This document shows, piece by piece, positions 6,427-15,579 of a stretch of DNA of 16,945 bases. A model generated the notes under the pieces. The model saw only the letters and a list, made by a program, of their open reading frames with translations, was not told the DNA's origin and ran no database searches. The DNA lies in contig JAJYAR010000015.1 of NCBI GenBank assembly GCA_021779435.1, positions 1 through 16,945 on the forward strand, read 5' to 3'. Within the stretch, counting starts at the first letter, position 1, and the number at the start of each line of letters is the position of its first letter. Origin of the DNA: a bacterium (GTDB taxonomy: Bacteria > Verrucomicrobiota > Verrucomicrobiae > JAJYAR01). The position numbers were made by a program, and so were the translations under genes.

Positions 6427-9400
6427 ATGAGTGCATCTGCTCCGCCTTTCGTTCATCTACATTGCCACACGGATTACTCGCTGCTCGATGGGGCGTGCGA
6501 GATCAACCAGCTCATGTCCGTCGTCAAGCGGATGGAGATGCCCTCGGTCGCCATGACCGACCACGGCAATCTGTTCGGCGCGGTGGAGTTCTATCACGCC
6601 GCCAAGTCCAACGGCGTACACCCGGTGATCGGCTGCGAGGTCTACGTTTCGCAGCAGGGACACAAGGTGCGCTCGGACACGGACCGGTACAACCACCTCG
6701 TGCTGCTGTGCGAGAACCAGACCGGCTACCGCAACCTCATCAAGCTGGTCTCGACCGGATTCCTCGAAGGCTTCTACTACAAGCCGCGGATAGACAAGGA
6801 CCTGCTCGCGCAGCACAGCAAAGGGCTCATCGCGCTGTCGGCGTGCCTGCGCGGCGACATCAATGAAACGCTGCTCGCGGACCGGTATGAGGAAGCAAAG
6901 CGGCTGGCCTACGAGTACACCGACCTGTTCGGGCGGGAGAATTTCTTCCTCGAACTGCAGGACCACGGGCTCGACAAGGACCGCGCGGTGCTGCCGCTCA
7001 TCTACCGCCTGGCGTCGGACACCGGCCTGCCGCTTGTCGCCACCAACGACGCACACTATCTCGAGCGCGACGACGCGCGGGCGCACGAGATTCTGCTGTG
7101 CATCCAGACCGGCAAGACGATGTCGGACACCAACCGGATGCGCTTCGACCGGCCGGACTTTTATCTCAAAAGCCGCGACGAAATGATGACGCTGTTCGGC
7201 GAGGTCGAGGACGCTCTCAACCGCACGTGGGAGATCGCCCAGCGCTGCCAGGTGTCGCTTGAAAAAGTGAAGGAGCCGTTCCCGCGCTTCGACGTCCCGG
7301 AAGACCACTCGACCGACACGTATTTCGAATACGTCGTGCGGCAGGGCTTCGAGGCGCGGCGGCCGAAACTCGAGGCCATGCAGAAAGCCGGCCTGCTGAA
7401 GCACGACCTGGCCGAGTACTCCGAGAGGCTCGACCGCGAAATCGGCATCATCCGGCAGATGAAGTTCCCCGGCTACTTCCTCATCGTCTGGGATTTCATC
7501 CGGTTCGCAAAATCGAGCGGCATTCCGGTCGGCCCGGGGCGCGGTTCGGCGGCGGGCAGCCTGGTCAGCTACGCGATGGGCATCACCGACGTCGATCCGC
7601 TGCAGTACGGCCTGCTGTTCGAGCGGTTCCTGAACCCCGAGCGCGTGTCGATGCCCGATATCGACGTGGACTTCCACACGCGGAGGCGCGGCGAGGTGAT
7701 CCAGTACGTCACCGAGAAATACGGGCGGGAGCAGGTGGCGCAGATCATCACCTTCGGCTCGCTGGCGGCACGGGCGGCGATCAAGGACGTGGGCCGCGCG
7801 CTCGACATGACGTTCGGGGAGGTGGACCGCGTCACCAAGCTCGTCCCGAACCAGCTCAACATCAAGCTGAAAGACGCAATCGCGCAGGAGCCCGGGTTTG
7901 ACGATGCGGCGCGCAAGGATCCGCGGGTGAAGGAAGTACTCGATGTCAGCCTGCGCATCGAGGGGATGGCGCGGAACGCGGGCATGCACGCCGCGGGGGT
8001 CGTCATCAGTCCCGTCCCGCTGCGCGAACTCGTTCCCCTCTATAAGACAAACAAAGACGAAATTGTCACGCAGTACGACATGTCGGGGCTGGAGAAGCTG
8101 GCGCTTCTCAAGATGGACTTCCTCGGCCTGACGACGCTCGACATCGTCTACGACGCTCTCGAAATGATCGAGGCGCGGACGGGGCGGCGGATTTCGATCG
8201 ACGATCTGCCACTCGACGACGAAAAGACCTACCAGATCTTCTCGCGCGGCTTTACCAGCGGCGTGTTCCAGTTTGAATCCTCGGGAATGCGCGATATTCT
8301 GCGCAAGTATCAGCCGGCGCGCATCGAGGATCTGTGCGCGCTGAACGCTCTCTATCGCCCCGGTCCGATCCAGGGCGGCGTGGTGGACGATTTCATCGAC
8401 CGCAAGCAGGGCCGCAAGCAGGTGGTCTACGACTTTCCGGTGCTCCGCGAGATTCTCGAGGAGACCTACGGAATCATGGTCTACCAGGAGCAGGTGATGC
8501 AGGTGGCCAACCGGCTCGCCGGCTACTCGTTGGGCGAAGCGGACCTGCTGCGCCGGGCGATGGGCAAGAAGAACGCCGCGGAGATGGCCAAGCAGCGCGA
8601 GCGGTTCCTGAACGGAGCCAGGGAGCGGGGCTTCAACGAAAAGAAGGCCGCCAAGACGTTCGACCTGATGGAGCAGTTCGCCGGCTACGGCTTCAACAAG
8701 TCGCACTCGATGGCCTACGCCTATCTGGCTTACGTCACGGCGTACCTGAAGGCGCGTTACCCGCAGGAGTTCATGGCGGCGCTGCTGACGTCGGAAACGG
8801 GCAACACGGCCAAGGTGGTGAAATACATCAACGAGTGCCGCGACATGGGCATCGCGGTGCTTCCTCCGGATATCAACGTTTCCGGTAAGAACTTCACGCC
8901 GAGCGAGTCCGGCATCCGGTTCGGGCTGGGCGCGATTAAGAATGTTGGTGGATCGGCGATCGAGTCCGTGGAAGCGGCACGCGTCTCGGGCGGCCGTTTC
9001 CAAACGCTGTACGATTTCTGCGAGCGCGTGAATCTTTCGAGCGTCAACCGGCGGATGATCGAGAGCCTGATCCGCGCCGGAGCGATGGATTCACTCGTTG
9101 GGAACCGGGCGCAGTTGTTCGCGGCGGTGGAAGCGGCGATGGAGACCGGCCAGCGGGCGTGGAAGGACCGGGAAAGCGGGCAGGCGGGGCTGTTCGGCGA
9201 TTTTGGCGGAGACGACGCGCCGGTGGAGGCGCCCTTGCCGGATGTGCCCGAGTGGTCGAAGCCGGAGAAGCTATCGGGCGAGAAGGAACTGCTGGGCATT
9301 TATGTCACCGGGCACCCGCTCGATGAGTTCGAAGACAAGATCGCGGAGTTGGCCACGCACTCAACGGAAGGACTCGAAGATCTGCCTCGCGGCACGGAAG

Positions 9401-9900
9401 TGTCGATCTGCGGCGTGCTGACGGGGATCCAGAAGCGGCGGAACAAAGAAGGCAAGCTGTGGGCTTCGATGACCATCGAGGATCGCAAGGGCAGCCTGGA
9501 AGGGATGGCGTTTGCGGCGCAGTTCGATGCCGTGCAGTATGCTCTTGTCGAGGACAAGCCGATGCTGGTGCGCGGCCTGATTCTGCCGGAAGAGAACACG
9601 GCGCCGAAGGTGTCGATCCAGAGCTTGGTGCCGATCGAAAATGCCCGGGTAAACCTCCCTTCGCTGATCTCGATTCGGATCGGCCTGGGGCCGAATGGGG
9701 ATGCCTCGGCCCGGGCGGAGGAGTTGTCGCGCCTGTTCGAGCGGAAGCGGGGGGAGGCGAACGTGCGTCTGCGTTTGGAGAAGTCGCGCGATTTTTCCGT
9801 TATCCTGGATGTTGCCGCCAAGGTGCGACCGGATAAGGAATTCCGGGCCGAGGTGGAGAGAATCTGCGGACCGGATTCCGTGGAAGTCCTGGCCAACTAA
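6427..9900 (+). CDS. dnaE: DNA polymerase III alpha subunit
   Basis: This is the replicative C-family DNA polymerase, 1157 residues from the chosen ATG, close to the 1160 of E. coli DnaE. The PHP domain (about 5-270) starts with HLHCHTDYS and keeps the metal ligands H10, H12, D21, H46, E71, H90, C140, D208 and H210. The polymerase active site shows PDIDVDF with D411 and D413, and D564 in KMDFLGL, matching E. coli D401, D403 and D555. A beta-clamp-binding motif QAGLF lies at 919-923, and an OB-fold (about 990-1070) precedes the end. The frame stays open upstream to 6133, but homology begins just after the ATG at 6427, so that start is preferred. accA follows after 14 bases, a gene order also found in E. 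coli. The sequence is complete with no sign of damage. Confidence 0.97.
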   Translation: MSASAPPFVHLHCHTDYSLLDGACEINQLMSVVKRMEMPSVAMTDHGNLFGAVEFYHAAKSNGVHPVIGCEVYVSQQGHKVRSDTDRYNHLVLLCENQTGYRNLIKLVSTGFLEGFYYKPRIDKDLLAQHSKGLIALSACLRGDINETLLADRYEEAKRLAYEYTDLFGRENFFLELQDHGLDKDRAVLPLIYRLASDTGLPLVATNDAHYLERDDARAHEILLCIQTGKTMSDTNRMRFDRPDFYLKSRDEMMTLFGEVEDALNRTWEIAQRCQVSLEKVKEPFPRFDVPEDHSTDTYFEYVVRQGFEARRPKLEAMQKAGLLKHDLAEYSERLDREIGIIRQMKFPGYFLIVWDFIRFAKSSGIPVGPGRGSAAGSLVSYAMGITDVDPLQYGLLFERFLNPERVSMPDIDVDFHTRRRGEVIQYVTEKYGREQVAQIITFGSLAARAAIKDVGRALDMTFGEVDRVTKLVPNQLNIKLKDAIAQEPGFDDAARKDPRVKEVLDVSLRIEGMARNAGMHAAGVVISPVPLRELVPLYKTNKDEIVTQYDMSGLEKLALLKMDFLGLTTLDIVYDALEMIEARTGRRISIDDLPLDDEKTYQIFSRGFTSGVFQFESSGMRDILRKYQPARIEDLCALNALYRPGPIQGGVVDDFIDRKQGRKQVVYDFPVLREILEETYGIMVYQEQVMQVANRLAGYSLGEADLLRRAMGKKNAAEMAKQRERFLNGARERGFNEKKAAKTFDLMEQFAGYGFNKSHSMAYAYLAYVTAYLKARYPQEFMAALLTSETGNTAKVVKYINECRDMGIAVLPPDINVSGKNFTPSESGIRFGLGAIKNVGGSAIESVEAARVSGGRFQTLYDFCERVNLSSVNRRMIESLIRAGAMDSLVGNRAQLFAAVEAAMETGQRAWKDRESGQAGLFGDFGGDDAPVEAPLPDVPEWSKPEKLSGEKELLGIYVTGHPLDEFEDKIAELATHSTEGLEDLPRGTEVSICGVLTGIQKRRNKEGKLWASMTIEDRKGSLEGMAFAAQFDAVQYALVEDKPMLVRGLILPEENTAPKVSIQSLVPIENARVNLPSLISIRIGLGPNGDASARAEELSRLFERKRGEANVRLRLEKSRDFSVILDVAAKVRPDKEFRAEVERICGPDSVEVLAN

Positions 9901-9914
9901 GGCCGGGCCGAACA

Positions 9915-10766
9915 ATGCCCGACGAAGAGTCCCAACCTACCCAGACCGCGCCGTCGAACCCTGCCTGGGAGCGGGTGCAGCTTGCCCGGCACCCCAAGCG
10001 GCCGCATGCATTGGATTACATCCAGCGGATCTTCACCGGATTCGTGGAATTGCACGGCGACCGGGCTTATGCCGACGACGCGGCGATCGTGGCCGGCCTC
10101 GCGAAGTTCGACGACCACCCGGTGGCGGTGATCGCCCAGCAGAAGGGACGCGACACCAAGCAGAAGCTGCACCGGAACTTCGGCATGCCGAAGCCGGAAG
10201 GATACCGCAAGGCCATGCGGATCATGCGGTTAGCGGAAAAGTTCTCACGTCCGATCATTACCTTCCTGGACACGCCGGGCGCTTACCCGGGCATCGACGC
10301 CGAGGAGCGCGGGCAGGCGGAGGCGATTGCCGTAAACCTGCGCGAGATGTCGCGGCTCGAAGTGCCGGTGGTCGCGGTCGTGATCGGGGAAGGCGGAAGC
10401 GGCGGGGCGCTGGGCCTGGGTGTGGCGAACCGCATTTTCATGCTCGAGAACGCCTACTACAGTGTGATCACCCCGGAAAGCTGCGCGGCGATTATTTACC
10501 GGGATTCGGGCGAGGCGGCCCGGGCTGCGTCGGCTCTGCGGTTGACGGCGCAGGATCTGCTCGGACTTGGGCTGATCGACGGTGTGATTCCCGAGCCGGC
10601 CGGTGGCGCGCAGCTCGACTACGACGCGACCGCGGCGGCGATTCAGCAGACTCTGCGGGGCGCGCTCGATGCGCTTCGGCCCATGGACGCAGGTTCGCTC
10701 GTCGAGGACCGCTACCAGAAGTTCCGTAAGATGGGAAGCCTGTTTCTCACCCAGGAGGCCGGATGA
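9915..10766 (+). CDS. accA: Acetyl-CoA carboxylase carboxyltransferase subunit alpha (short N-terminus)
   Basis: AccA pairs with AccD to transfer the carboxyl group from biotin on AccB to acetyl-CoA, making malonyl-CoA for fatty acid synthesis in the cytoplasm. The 283 residues align closely with the family from [14 protein letters not shown] (17-30) onward, including GDRAYADD (48-55), RRNFGMP-like at 86-92, DTPGAYPG (119-126) and the [11 protein letters not shown] loop (159-169) that forms the active-site oxyanion region. E. coli AccA has 319 residues; the missing part is the helical N-terminal extension, replaced here by a short Pro/Thr/Gln-rich stretch. No better upstream start is visible: codons back into dnaE do not encode AccA-like sequence. 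It follows dnaE by 14 bases, and its TGA overlaps the next ATG. No AccD gene is in the window. Confidence 0.95.
   Translation: MPDEESQPTQTAPSNPAWERVQLARHPKRPHALDYIQRIFTGFVELHGDRAYADDAAIVAGLAKFDDHPVAVIAQQKGRDTKQKLHRNFGMPKPEGYRKAMRIMRLAEKFSRPIITFLDTPGAYPGIDAEERGQAEAIAVNLREMSRLEVPVVAVVIGEGGSGGALGLGVANRIFMLENAYYSVITPESCAAIIYRDSGEAARAASALRLTAQDLLGLGLIDGVIPEPAGGAQLDYDATAAAIQQTLRGALDALRPMDAGSLVEDRYQKFRKMGSLFLTQEAG
10753..10758 (+). promoter_or_regulatory. Strong Shine-Dalgarno site for the small protein after accA
   Basis: AGGAGG lies inside the last codons of accA, four bases before the ATG at 10763. It is the best ribosome site in the window. It supports the view that the small downstream frame is truly translated, in step with accA through the ATGA overlap. 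Confidence 0.65.
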
Positions 10767-11044
10767 CGGGCAAGACCAAGGCTTTGATTCTCGGCGTGAT
10801 TGTCGCCGCGGGGCTTCTAAGCCTACTGGTTTTCTCGAGTATGAATCTGGCCAAGTACAAGGCCGAGGTGTGCGTCACCTTCAATGGGACGACGCAATGC
10901 CGGACGGCGGCTGGGGCGACCGAGGAATACGTCATCCGGGCCGCCACTTCAGACGCCTGCTCGACGCTGGCTAGCGGCGTGACGCAGTCCATGGCGTGCG
11001 AGCAGTCCCCGTCACAGTCAATTCACTGGATTCGAAAGCCTTAG
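10763..11044 (+). CDS. Small single-pass membrane protein of unknown function
   Basis: The 93-residue product has a short basic N-terminus (MTGKTK), one strong hydrophobic segment at about 7-26 ([15 protein letters not shown] region), and a polar part of about 65 residues with four cysteines (C37, C46, C66, C79). The Lys-rich start suggests an N-in orientation with the cysteine-bearing part outside the cytoplasm, where two disulfides are possible. It overlaps accA by ATGA and has a perfect AGGAGG site, so it is very likely a real, co-translated gene despite its size. I do not recognise a family. The link to accA may mean a role at the membrane near lipid synthesis, or only shared expression. 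Confidence 0.8.
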   Translation: MTGKTKALILGVIVAAGLLSLLVFSSMNLAKYKAEVCVTFNGTTQCRTAAGATEEYVIRAATSDACSTLASGVTQSMACEQSPSQSIHWIRKP

Positions 11045-11062
11045 CCCGGGGCGCTAGAGAAA

Positions 11063-11095
11063 TTCCCCCCATCGGTCGATACCTTATAAGGGGAA
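11063..11095 (+). repeat. Inverted repeat TTCCCC/GGGGAA ahead of the histidine kinase
   Basis: TTCCCC at 11063-11068 can pair with GGGGAA at 11090-11095 across a 21-base loop. The right arm covers the GGGG that would serve as ribosome site for a TTG start at 11099. The stem is only six base pairs, so it may be chance in G+C-rich DNA. Confidence 0.3.
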
Positions 11096-11149
11096 ACCTT
11101 GCCGCGTATCGCACAACCAAACCCGCCAGCGGAGGAAAAGGGGCGAGCC

Positions 11150-13240
11150 ATGCTGTGGCAGCCTGCGCCGGTGAGTTACGCGCTGCGACGGTACGGCTGG
11201 AGGGACTTCCGGGCGTACCTGCTGGTCGCAGCCTGGGTCGCGGCCTGCCTCGTCTGCATCGCTTCGCGCTACGTTGATGCGACTCCGACCATCGTTCTTA
11301 ACCCGATCGGGCGGCACCTCAGGTTGTCCATCTATGTGCCTAACTTGATAAGCCAGGCGCTGATGCTGCTGCTTGGCCCGGGTTGGGCGCTGCCGGCGGC
11401 GTTTCTGGCTTCCCTGCTGGGGCTGCTGCGCGAGGGTGTTCCGCGGACGGCTTCCCTTTCCCTCAGCCTGGTTGACCCTCTGGCCGTCGGTGTGTTGGCG
11501 GTGGTGTACCGTGGGTTCGCTCTTCCGGTCGATTTTCGGTCGCGGCGGTCGTGGGGCTGGTTTGCGGCGGCTGCGGCGCTTTGCGCCTTTATCACTGCAA
11601 GCGGGTCCGTGATCTGGAGCGAGGTGAACCGGCTCGGACCGCGCGATACGTTCACGACGTGGCTGGGTTGGGTCTTCGGCTCGTTTCTGGCCTCAATGGG
11701 ATTAGTCGGCCCGGCGATGGCGTTGGTTCTAGTTCCCTGGTACCAGTTGCGTGGACGGATTCTTCCCGCGCCAACGTGGCGGGGCTCCTCGTTCCGGCTC
11801 CTGATTGCGACGATTGCCGGCGTCGGCCTGACACTGGCGGCATTTCTCGCCGCGTCCAGCGGGTTGGCCACCGAACGCCTGGAGATGATCCTCGGGCAGA
11901 ATCTTCCCCCGGAGGTGCGGTCTGCGGTGCGACAAGCGGTGGCAAGCTGGCGATTCAGTGCCTGGAGCGGAATCGGAATCGTCGCTGTAATCACAGTGGC
12001 CGCGGTGGCGATAGCGTATTGGTGGTCCGGGGTCTGGGAGACGCAGAACCGGGTTCTTGCGGAGGCTTCCCAGCGGGCCCAGGACGCGCTCCGCGTCAAG
12101 AGCACCTTCCTGGCGACGGTAAGCCACGAGCTTCGCACTCCGATGAACGGAATTCTGGGGATGCACGAATTATTGCTCGGAGGCGGGCTGAACCAGGAGC
12201 AGCGTTCATATGTTTCGATTGCCGAGCAGTCGGCGCGGCATCTGCTGAACCTGCTGAACGAACTGCTGGATTTATCCAAAATTGAAGCCGGCAAGCTCGA
12301 GATTTGCGAGGCTCCGTTCGACGTACGGGAGCAGGTGGAGTTCGCCGGCGGACTGCTGCGGCCGAAGGCGGAGGCCGGTGGACTGGCGCTGCGCCTGTTT
12401 GTCAGTCCTGAGGTGCCGCGGCGTATCGTCGGCGACGGGGACCGGTTCCGGCAGATTCTGCTAAACCTCATAGGGAATTCGGTGAAGTTCACCCGAGAGG
12501 GGTCGGTCGACGTGGAGGTCGAAGTTGTCTCCGCCGGCCGCAAGGGACCGATGCTGAGCGTGTCAGTGACCGACACCGGACCAGGGATCGCTCCGGAGGT
12601 GCTGCCGAAGCTCTTCCAGCCGTTCGCGCAGGGCGACATCTCTCTGGTCCGGAAGCATGGTGGCACAGGCCTGGGACTGGCCATCTGCAAGCAGCTCACG
12701 GAACGAATGGGCGGAACGATAGGAGTGGAGAGTTTCCTCGGAGAGGGCACGACGTTCCGGTTCCGTCTGCCGCTTCGGGCGGCCGAGGAGGAGGAGACGC
12801 CGCCGGCACAGCCGAAGATCGGCCCACCTGTGGCTTCCGATAGTGAATCCCTGCGGGCGGATGTGCTTCTGGCGGAGGACAATGCGGTGAATCAGTTGGT
12901 CGCCCAGCGATTCCTGGAGCGGCTGGGCTGCACCGTCACGATCGCCGCCAACGGAGGAGAGGCGATCGAGCAATGCCGGCTAAAGAGCTTCGATGCCGTC
13001 CTGATGGACTGTCAGATGCCCGACATCGACGGGCTCGAGGCGACGCGGAGGATCCGGGAGAATGAACTTCCTAAGGGACGGCGGGTGCCGATCATCGCGA
13101 TGACCGCCCACGCGGAAGACGCATGGCGGGAGCGATGCCACGAGGTGGGGATGGACGATTTTTTGGGAAAGCCGGTCGCCTTCGAAGAACTCCGTAAGAC
13201 GCTGCTGCGGTGTCTTGGCTCGGGGAACGCCGCGGGCTGA
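11150..13240 (+). CDS. Hybrid histidine kinase with polytopic MASE1-like sensor and C-terminal receiver
   Basis: From the ATG at 11150 the protein has 696 residues. Hydrophobic segments at about 22-38, 62-93, 106-123, 137-156, 171-197, 217-236 and 272-292 form an integral membrane sensor; its pattern recalls MASE1 (inference). A short non-membrane stretch at about 237-270 lies between the last two. Then come HisKA with phospho-acceptor H326 in SHELRTPMN, an ATPase domain with N-box N443, DTGPGIA starting at D475 and GTGLGLA at 505-511, and a receiver (about 570-690) with E576/D577, phospho-acceptor D620 in LMDCQMPDIDG, T652 and K674. All key residues are present. GGAGG at 11131-11135 and AGGGG near 11139 precede the ATG. 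A TTG at 11099 with AAGGGG at 11088-11093 would add 17 residues. There is no Hpt domain and no separate regulator beside it, so the output partner is unknown. Confidence 0.9.
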   Translation: MLWQPAPVSYALRRYGWRDFRAYLLVAAWVAACLVCIASRYVDATPTIVLNPIGRHLRLSIYVPNLISQALMLLLGPGWALPAAFLASLLGLLREGVPRTASLSLSLVDPLAVGVLAVVYRGFALPVDFRSRRSWGWFAAAAALCAFITASGSVIWSEVNRLGPRDTFTTWLGWVFGSFLASMGLVGPAMALVLVPWYQLRGRILPAPTWRGSSFRLLIATIAGVGLTLAAFLAASSGLATERLEMILGQNLPPEVRSAVRQAVASWRFSAWSGIGIVAVITVAAVAIAYWWSGVWETQNRVLAEASQRAQDALRVKSTFLATVSHELRTPMNGILGMHELLLGGGLNQEQRSYVSIAEQSARHLLNLLNELLDLSKIEAGKLEICEAPFDVREQVEFAGGLLRPKAEAGGLALRLFVSPEVPRRIVGDGDRFRQILLNLIGNSVKFTREGSVDVEVEVVSAGRKGPMLSVSVTDTGPGIAPEVLPKLFQPFAQGDISLVRKHGGTGLGLAICKQLTERMGGTIGVESFLGEGTTFRFRLPLRAAEEEETPPAQPKIGPPVASDSESLRADVLLAEDNAVNQLVAQRFLERLGCTVTIAANGGEAIEQCRLKSFDAVLMDCQMPDIDGLEATRRIRENELPKGRRVPIIAMTAHAEDAWRERCHEVGMDDFLGKPVAFEELRKTLLRCLGSGNAAG

Positions 13241-13255
13241 TGGCGGCTTCGAACC

Positions 13256-13290
13256 AGTTAAGAAATTGTAAATACGGTTAGTTAGTAGCC
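13256..13290 (+). promoter_or_regulatory. AT-rich patch, likely promoter region of the adaptor/ATPase operon
   Basis: This stretch (around TTAAGAAATTGTAAATACGG) is markedly AT-rich against its surroundings and lies in the 168-base gap between the histidine kinase and the adaptor gene. That is where a promoter is expected. I could not fit a clean -35/-10 pair: TAAATA at 13269-13274 is only a partial -10 match. The exact promoter is therefore left open. Confidence 0.3.
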
Positions 13291-13316
13291 TGAATGTGGC
13301 TCCTGCCGGGCCCGTT

Positions 13317-13340
13317 TGCCGAAGCCAAGCGAATTCGGCA
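13317..13340 (+). repeat. Perfect 7-bp inverted repeat with 10-base loop
   Basis: TGCCGAA (13317-13323) and TTCGGCA (13334-13340) are exact reverse complements around a 10-base spacer. It lies 77 bases after the histidine kinase stop and 69 bases before the adaptor start. There is no T-run after the right arm, so it is a poor intrinsic terminator. It could be an operator or a leader hairpin of the downstream operon. Confidence 0.4.
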
Positions 13341-13408
13341 TGTTACCCTTGGGTTTCCAGAACAAATGCGAGCCCGTTTTCGTCTAACAGTGACGGGGAG
13401 ACATTCAG

Positions 13409-14824
13409 TTGAAGCGCAAGTCCAAAGTATTGCTGATCACGGGACTGGCCGTGCTGGTTGGCGGTGGCATTTTCGCCAGCGTCAAAATTAATCAGCGCGG
13501 TATTGTTACAGTCCAAACCGGTAAGGTCGCACGGGAAGACCTTACATCGATCGTTACCGCCTCGGGCGAGATCAAACCGAAGGATTACCACAACCTGGCG
13601 GCGAACGCGATGGGTCCGCTGACGTCGATTTATGTGAAGGAAGGGGACCGCGTCCGCAAAGGCGAGATCGTGGCGCAGATTCAGGACAAGGAACCCGAAG
13701 CGGACGTGACGGCTCAGAACGCGGCGATTCAGAGCGCGCTGGCGGACTCGGCGGCGTCCGAAGCCAACATGAAGGTCCAGGACGACGGCGTGCGAAACGC
13801 GCAGGCGACGCTCGACAAGGCGAACGCCGAACTCGAGCGCACGAAGATCAACATCCAGCGGTACAACCAGTTGATCAAGGATCAGCTCGTCGCCAAGCAG
13901 GATTACGACGCCAAAAAGGCCGAATACGACACAGCCGTGGCCGGCGTGGCGGAGGCGGCGTCGCACTTGTCTCAGGTGAGAGCCCAGCTTGCCCAATCGC
14001 GCGCGCAGCTTGCCTCCTCACAGCGGAGAGTGGCGCAGCTTGAAGCAAACCTGACGCGAGTGAAGAACGTATTGGCCGACTACGCGGTGGTGTCGCCCAT
14101 CGACGGCGTGGTGACCGACCTCCCTGTTCGCGTCGGCGAGACGGTAGTGCCGGGCATTCAGAACTCGGCGGCGAGCACGGTGATGACGGTGGCGGACATG
14201 TCGCTGATTACGGCTGAAGTGAAGGTGGACGAGACCGACATCGTGAACGTGAAGGAGGGCCAGCAGGCCGAAGTTTCGATCGACGCTATTCCGGATAAGA
14301 CATTTACCGGGCACGTGATCGAGATCGGCGACACGGCGATTCTGCGATCGAGCGGCGTGGCGGCGTCGCAAAGCAACACGTCGAGCCAGGAAGCGAAGGA
14401 TTTCAAGGTGGTTGTGGCGCTCGATAATCCACCGGACGAGATTCGCCCCGGCTTGTCCTGCACGGCGAAAATCACGACCGCGACACGCCGCGACGTGATG
14501 GCGATTCCGATTCAGTCGCTGACGGTTCGCATGAAGAGGGATCTCGACAAGCCGAAGCCGGGCGACCCGGTTCAGCTTACTTCGGCGCAGGAGCGCGAAG
14601 GACGCAAGGAATTACAAGGTGTGTTCGTTGTAAATGCCGGCCGGGCTTTGTTCCGTAAGGTGGACACGGGCATTACCGGAACAACCGACATCGAAGTTCT
14701 GAACGGGCTGCAGCCCGGCGATCAGATCGTGACCGGGAGCTACCAGGTGATTCGCACTCTGCGCAACGACTCGAAAGTGAAGATCGATAACAAAGCCCCG
14801 GTCCAGACCACCGAAGCAAGCTGA
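13409..14824 (+). CDS. Periplasmic adaptor (membrane fusion protein) of MacA/HlyD type
   Basis: The 471-residue protein links an inner-membrane transporter to the outer membrane or periplasm. It starts with KRKSK and a hydrophobic anchor (about 7-24). The lipoyl domain is split: one half is near 62-93 ([18 protein letters not shown]), the other near 225-262 ([18 protein letters not shown]). Between them is a long alpha-hairpin (about 98-220) rich in Ala, Gln and Glu. A beta-barrel (about 265-358) and a membrane-proximal domain (about 360-460, ending ...[14 protein letters not shown]) follow. The membrane-proximal part carries a charged insert at about 373-403. The start is TTG 13409 with GGGGAG at 13395-13400, eight bases upstream. 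The ABC ATPase gene begins 13 bases after its stop, which points to a MacAB-like tripartite system; the cargo is unknown. Confidence 0.9.
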   Translation: MKRKSKVLLITGLAVLVGGGIFASVKINQRGIVTVQTGKVAREDLTSIVTASGEIKPKDYHNLAANAMGPLTSIYVKEGDRVRKGEIVAQIQDKEPEADVTAQNAAIQSALADSAASEANMKVQDDGVRNAQATLDKANAELERTKINIQRYNQLIKDQLVAKQDYDAKKAEYDTAVAGVAEAASHLSQVRAQLAQSRAQLASSQRRVAQLEANLTRVKNVLADYAVVSPIDGVVTDLPVRVGETVVPGIQNSAASTVMTVADMSLITAEVKVDETDIVNVKEGQQAEVSIDAIPDKTFTGHVIEIGDTAILRSSGVAASQSNTSSQEAKDFKVVVALDNPPDEIRPGLSCTAKITTATRRDVMAIPIQSLTVRMKRDLDKPKPGDPVQLTSAQEREGRKELQGVFVVNAGRALFRKVDTGITGTTDIEVLNGLQPGDQIVTGSYQVIRTLRNDSKVKIDNKAPVQTTEAS

Positions 14825-14837
14825 GCCCGCGACACGA

Positions 14838-15575
14838 ATGGCCACCGCTACACAAGAACTCATAGAGCGCGGCGAACAGCTCAGGCGCGACGGGATCGTC
14901 ATACGCACGTACGATCTGTGGAAGACATACATCATGGGCGACCAGGAGATCCACGCGGTTTCCGGCGTGGACGTCCAGATCCGGCGCGGCGAGTATGTTG
15001 CGATCATGGGGCCGTCGGGGTCGGGCAAATCGACGCTGATGAATCTGATCGGCTGCCTGGATTCGCCGACGAAGGGTCTCTATTACTTGAACGGCAAACT
15101 CGCCAGCGACATGGACGACGACGAGTTGGCGCGGATCCGGAACAAAGAGATTGGCTTCGTTTTTCAGACTTTCAATCTGCTGCCGCGGGCGACGGCGCTG
15201 CACAACGTCGAATTGCCGCTGATATACGCGGGCTTGCCGGCCGAGGTGCGGGCGGAGAAGGCCCGGATGGCGCTGCGCGCGGTTGACCTTGAGCAGCGCA
15301 TGTTCCATAAACCAAACGAGTTATCTGGTGGTCAGCGGCAGCGCGTCGCCATCGCGCGGGCGCTGGTGAACAATCCGTCCATCCTGCTGGCGGACGAGCC
15401 GACCGGTGCGCTTGATACGGCTACCGGTGGCGAGATCATGGCGCTTTTCGAGCGTCTCTATCAGCAGGGAAACACCATCGTCCTGGTGACGCACGAGCAC
15501 GATATCGCGCTCCATGCGCACCGCGTCATCCACATCCGCGACGGCAAAGTCGAAAAAGACGAAGCCATCAAATAG
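14838..15575 (+). CDS. ABC transporter ATP-binding protein, MacB/LolD class
   Basis: This is a 245-residue nucleotide-binding subunit that would power a FtsX/MacB-type permease. It has Walker [10 protein letters not shown] at 58-66, Q-loop Q110 in [11 protein letters not shown], signature LSGGQRQRV at 162-170, Walker B ILLADEP at 182-188 with catalytic E187, and H-loop H219 in VTHEHD. These motifs and the spacing match the MacB/LolD family. The protein stops after the ATPase domain, so it lacks the membrane part fused in true MacB. Its N-terminus has about 20 extra charged residues before the first strand. It sits 13 bases after the adaptor gene. Unusually, no permease gene follows: the next gene is on the opposite strand, 4 bases away. 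The permease must be elsewhere or lost. Confidence 0.93.
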   Translation: MATATQELIERGEQLRRDGIVIRTYDLWKTYIMGDQEIHAVSGVDVQIRRGEYVAIMGPSGSGKSTLMNLIGCLDSPTKGLYYLNGKLASDMDDDELARIRNKEIGFVFQTFNLLPRATALHNVELPLIYAGLPAEVRAEKARMALRAVDLEQRMFHKPNELSGGQRQRVAIARALVNNPSILLADEPTGALDTATGGEIMALFERLYQQGNTIVLVTHEHDIALHAHRVIHIRDGKVEKDEAIK

Positions 15576-15579
15576 GCCG

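Noticed and set aside
6457..9003. Open frame of 848 codons on the minus strand, opposite dnaE
   Set aside because: It mirrors the codon structure of dnaE in high-G+C DNA, has no recognisable motif, and its protein is rich in Arg, His and Val as expected of an antisense shadow.
11042..11056. Terminator hairpin after the small membrane protein gene
   Set aside because: TAGC/GCTA gives only four pairs plus a bulge, the loop is tiny, and no T-run follows.
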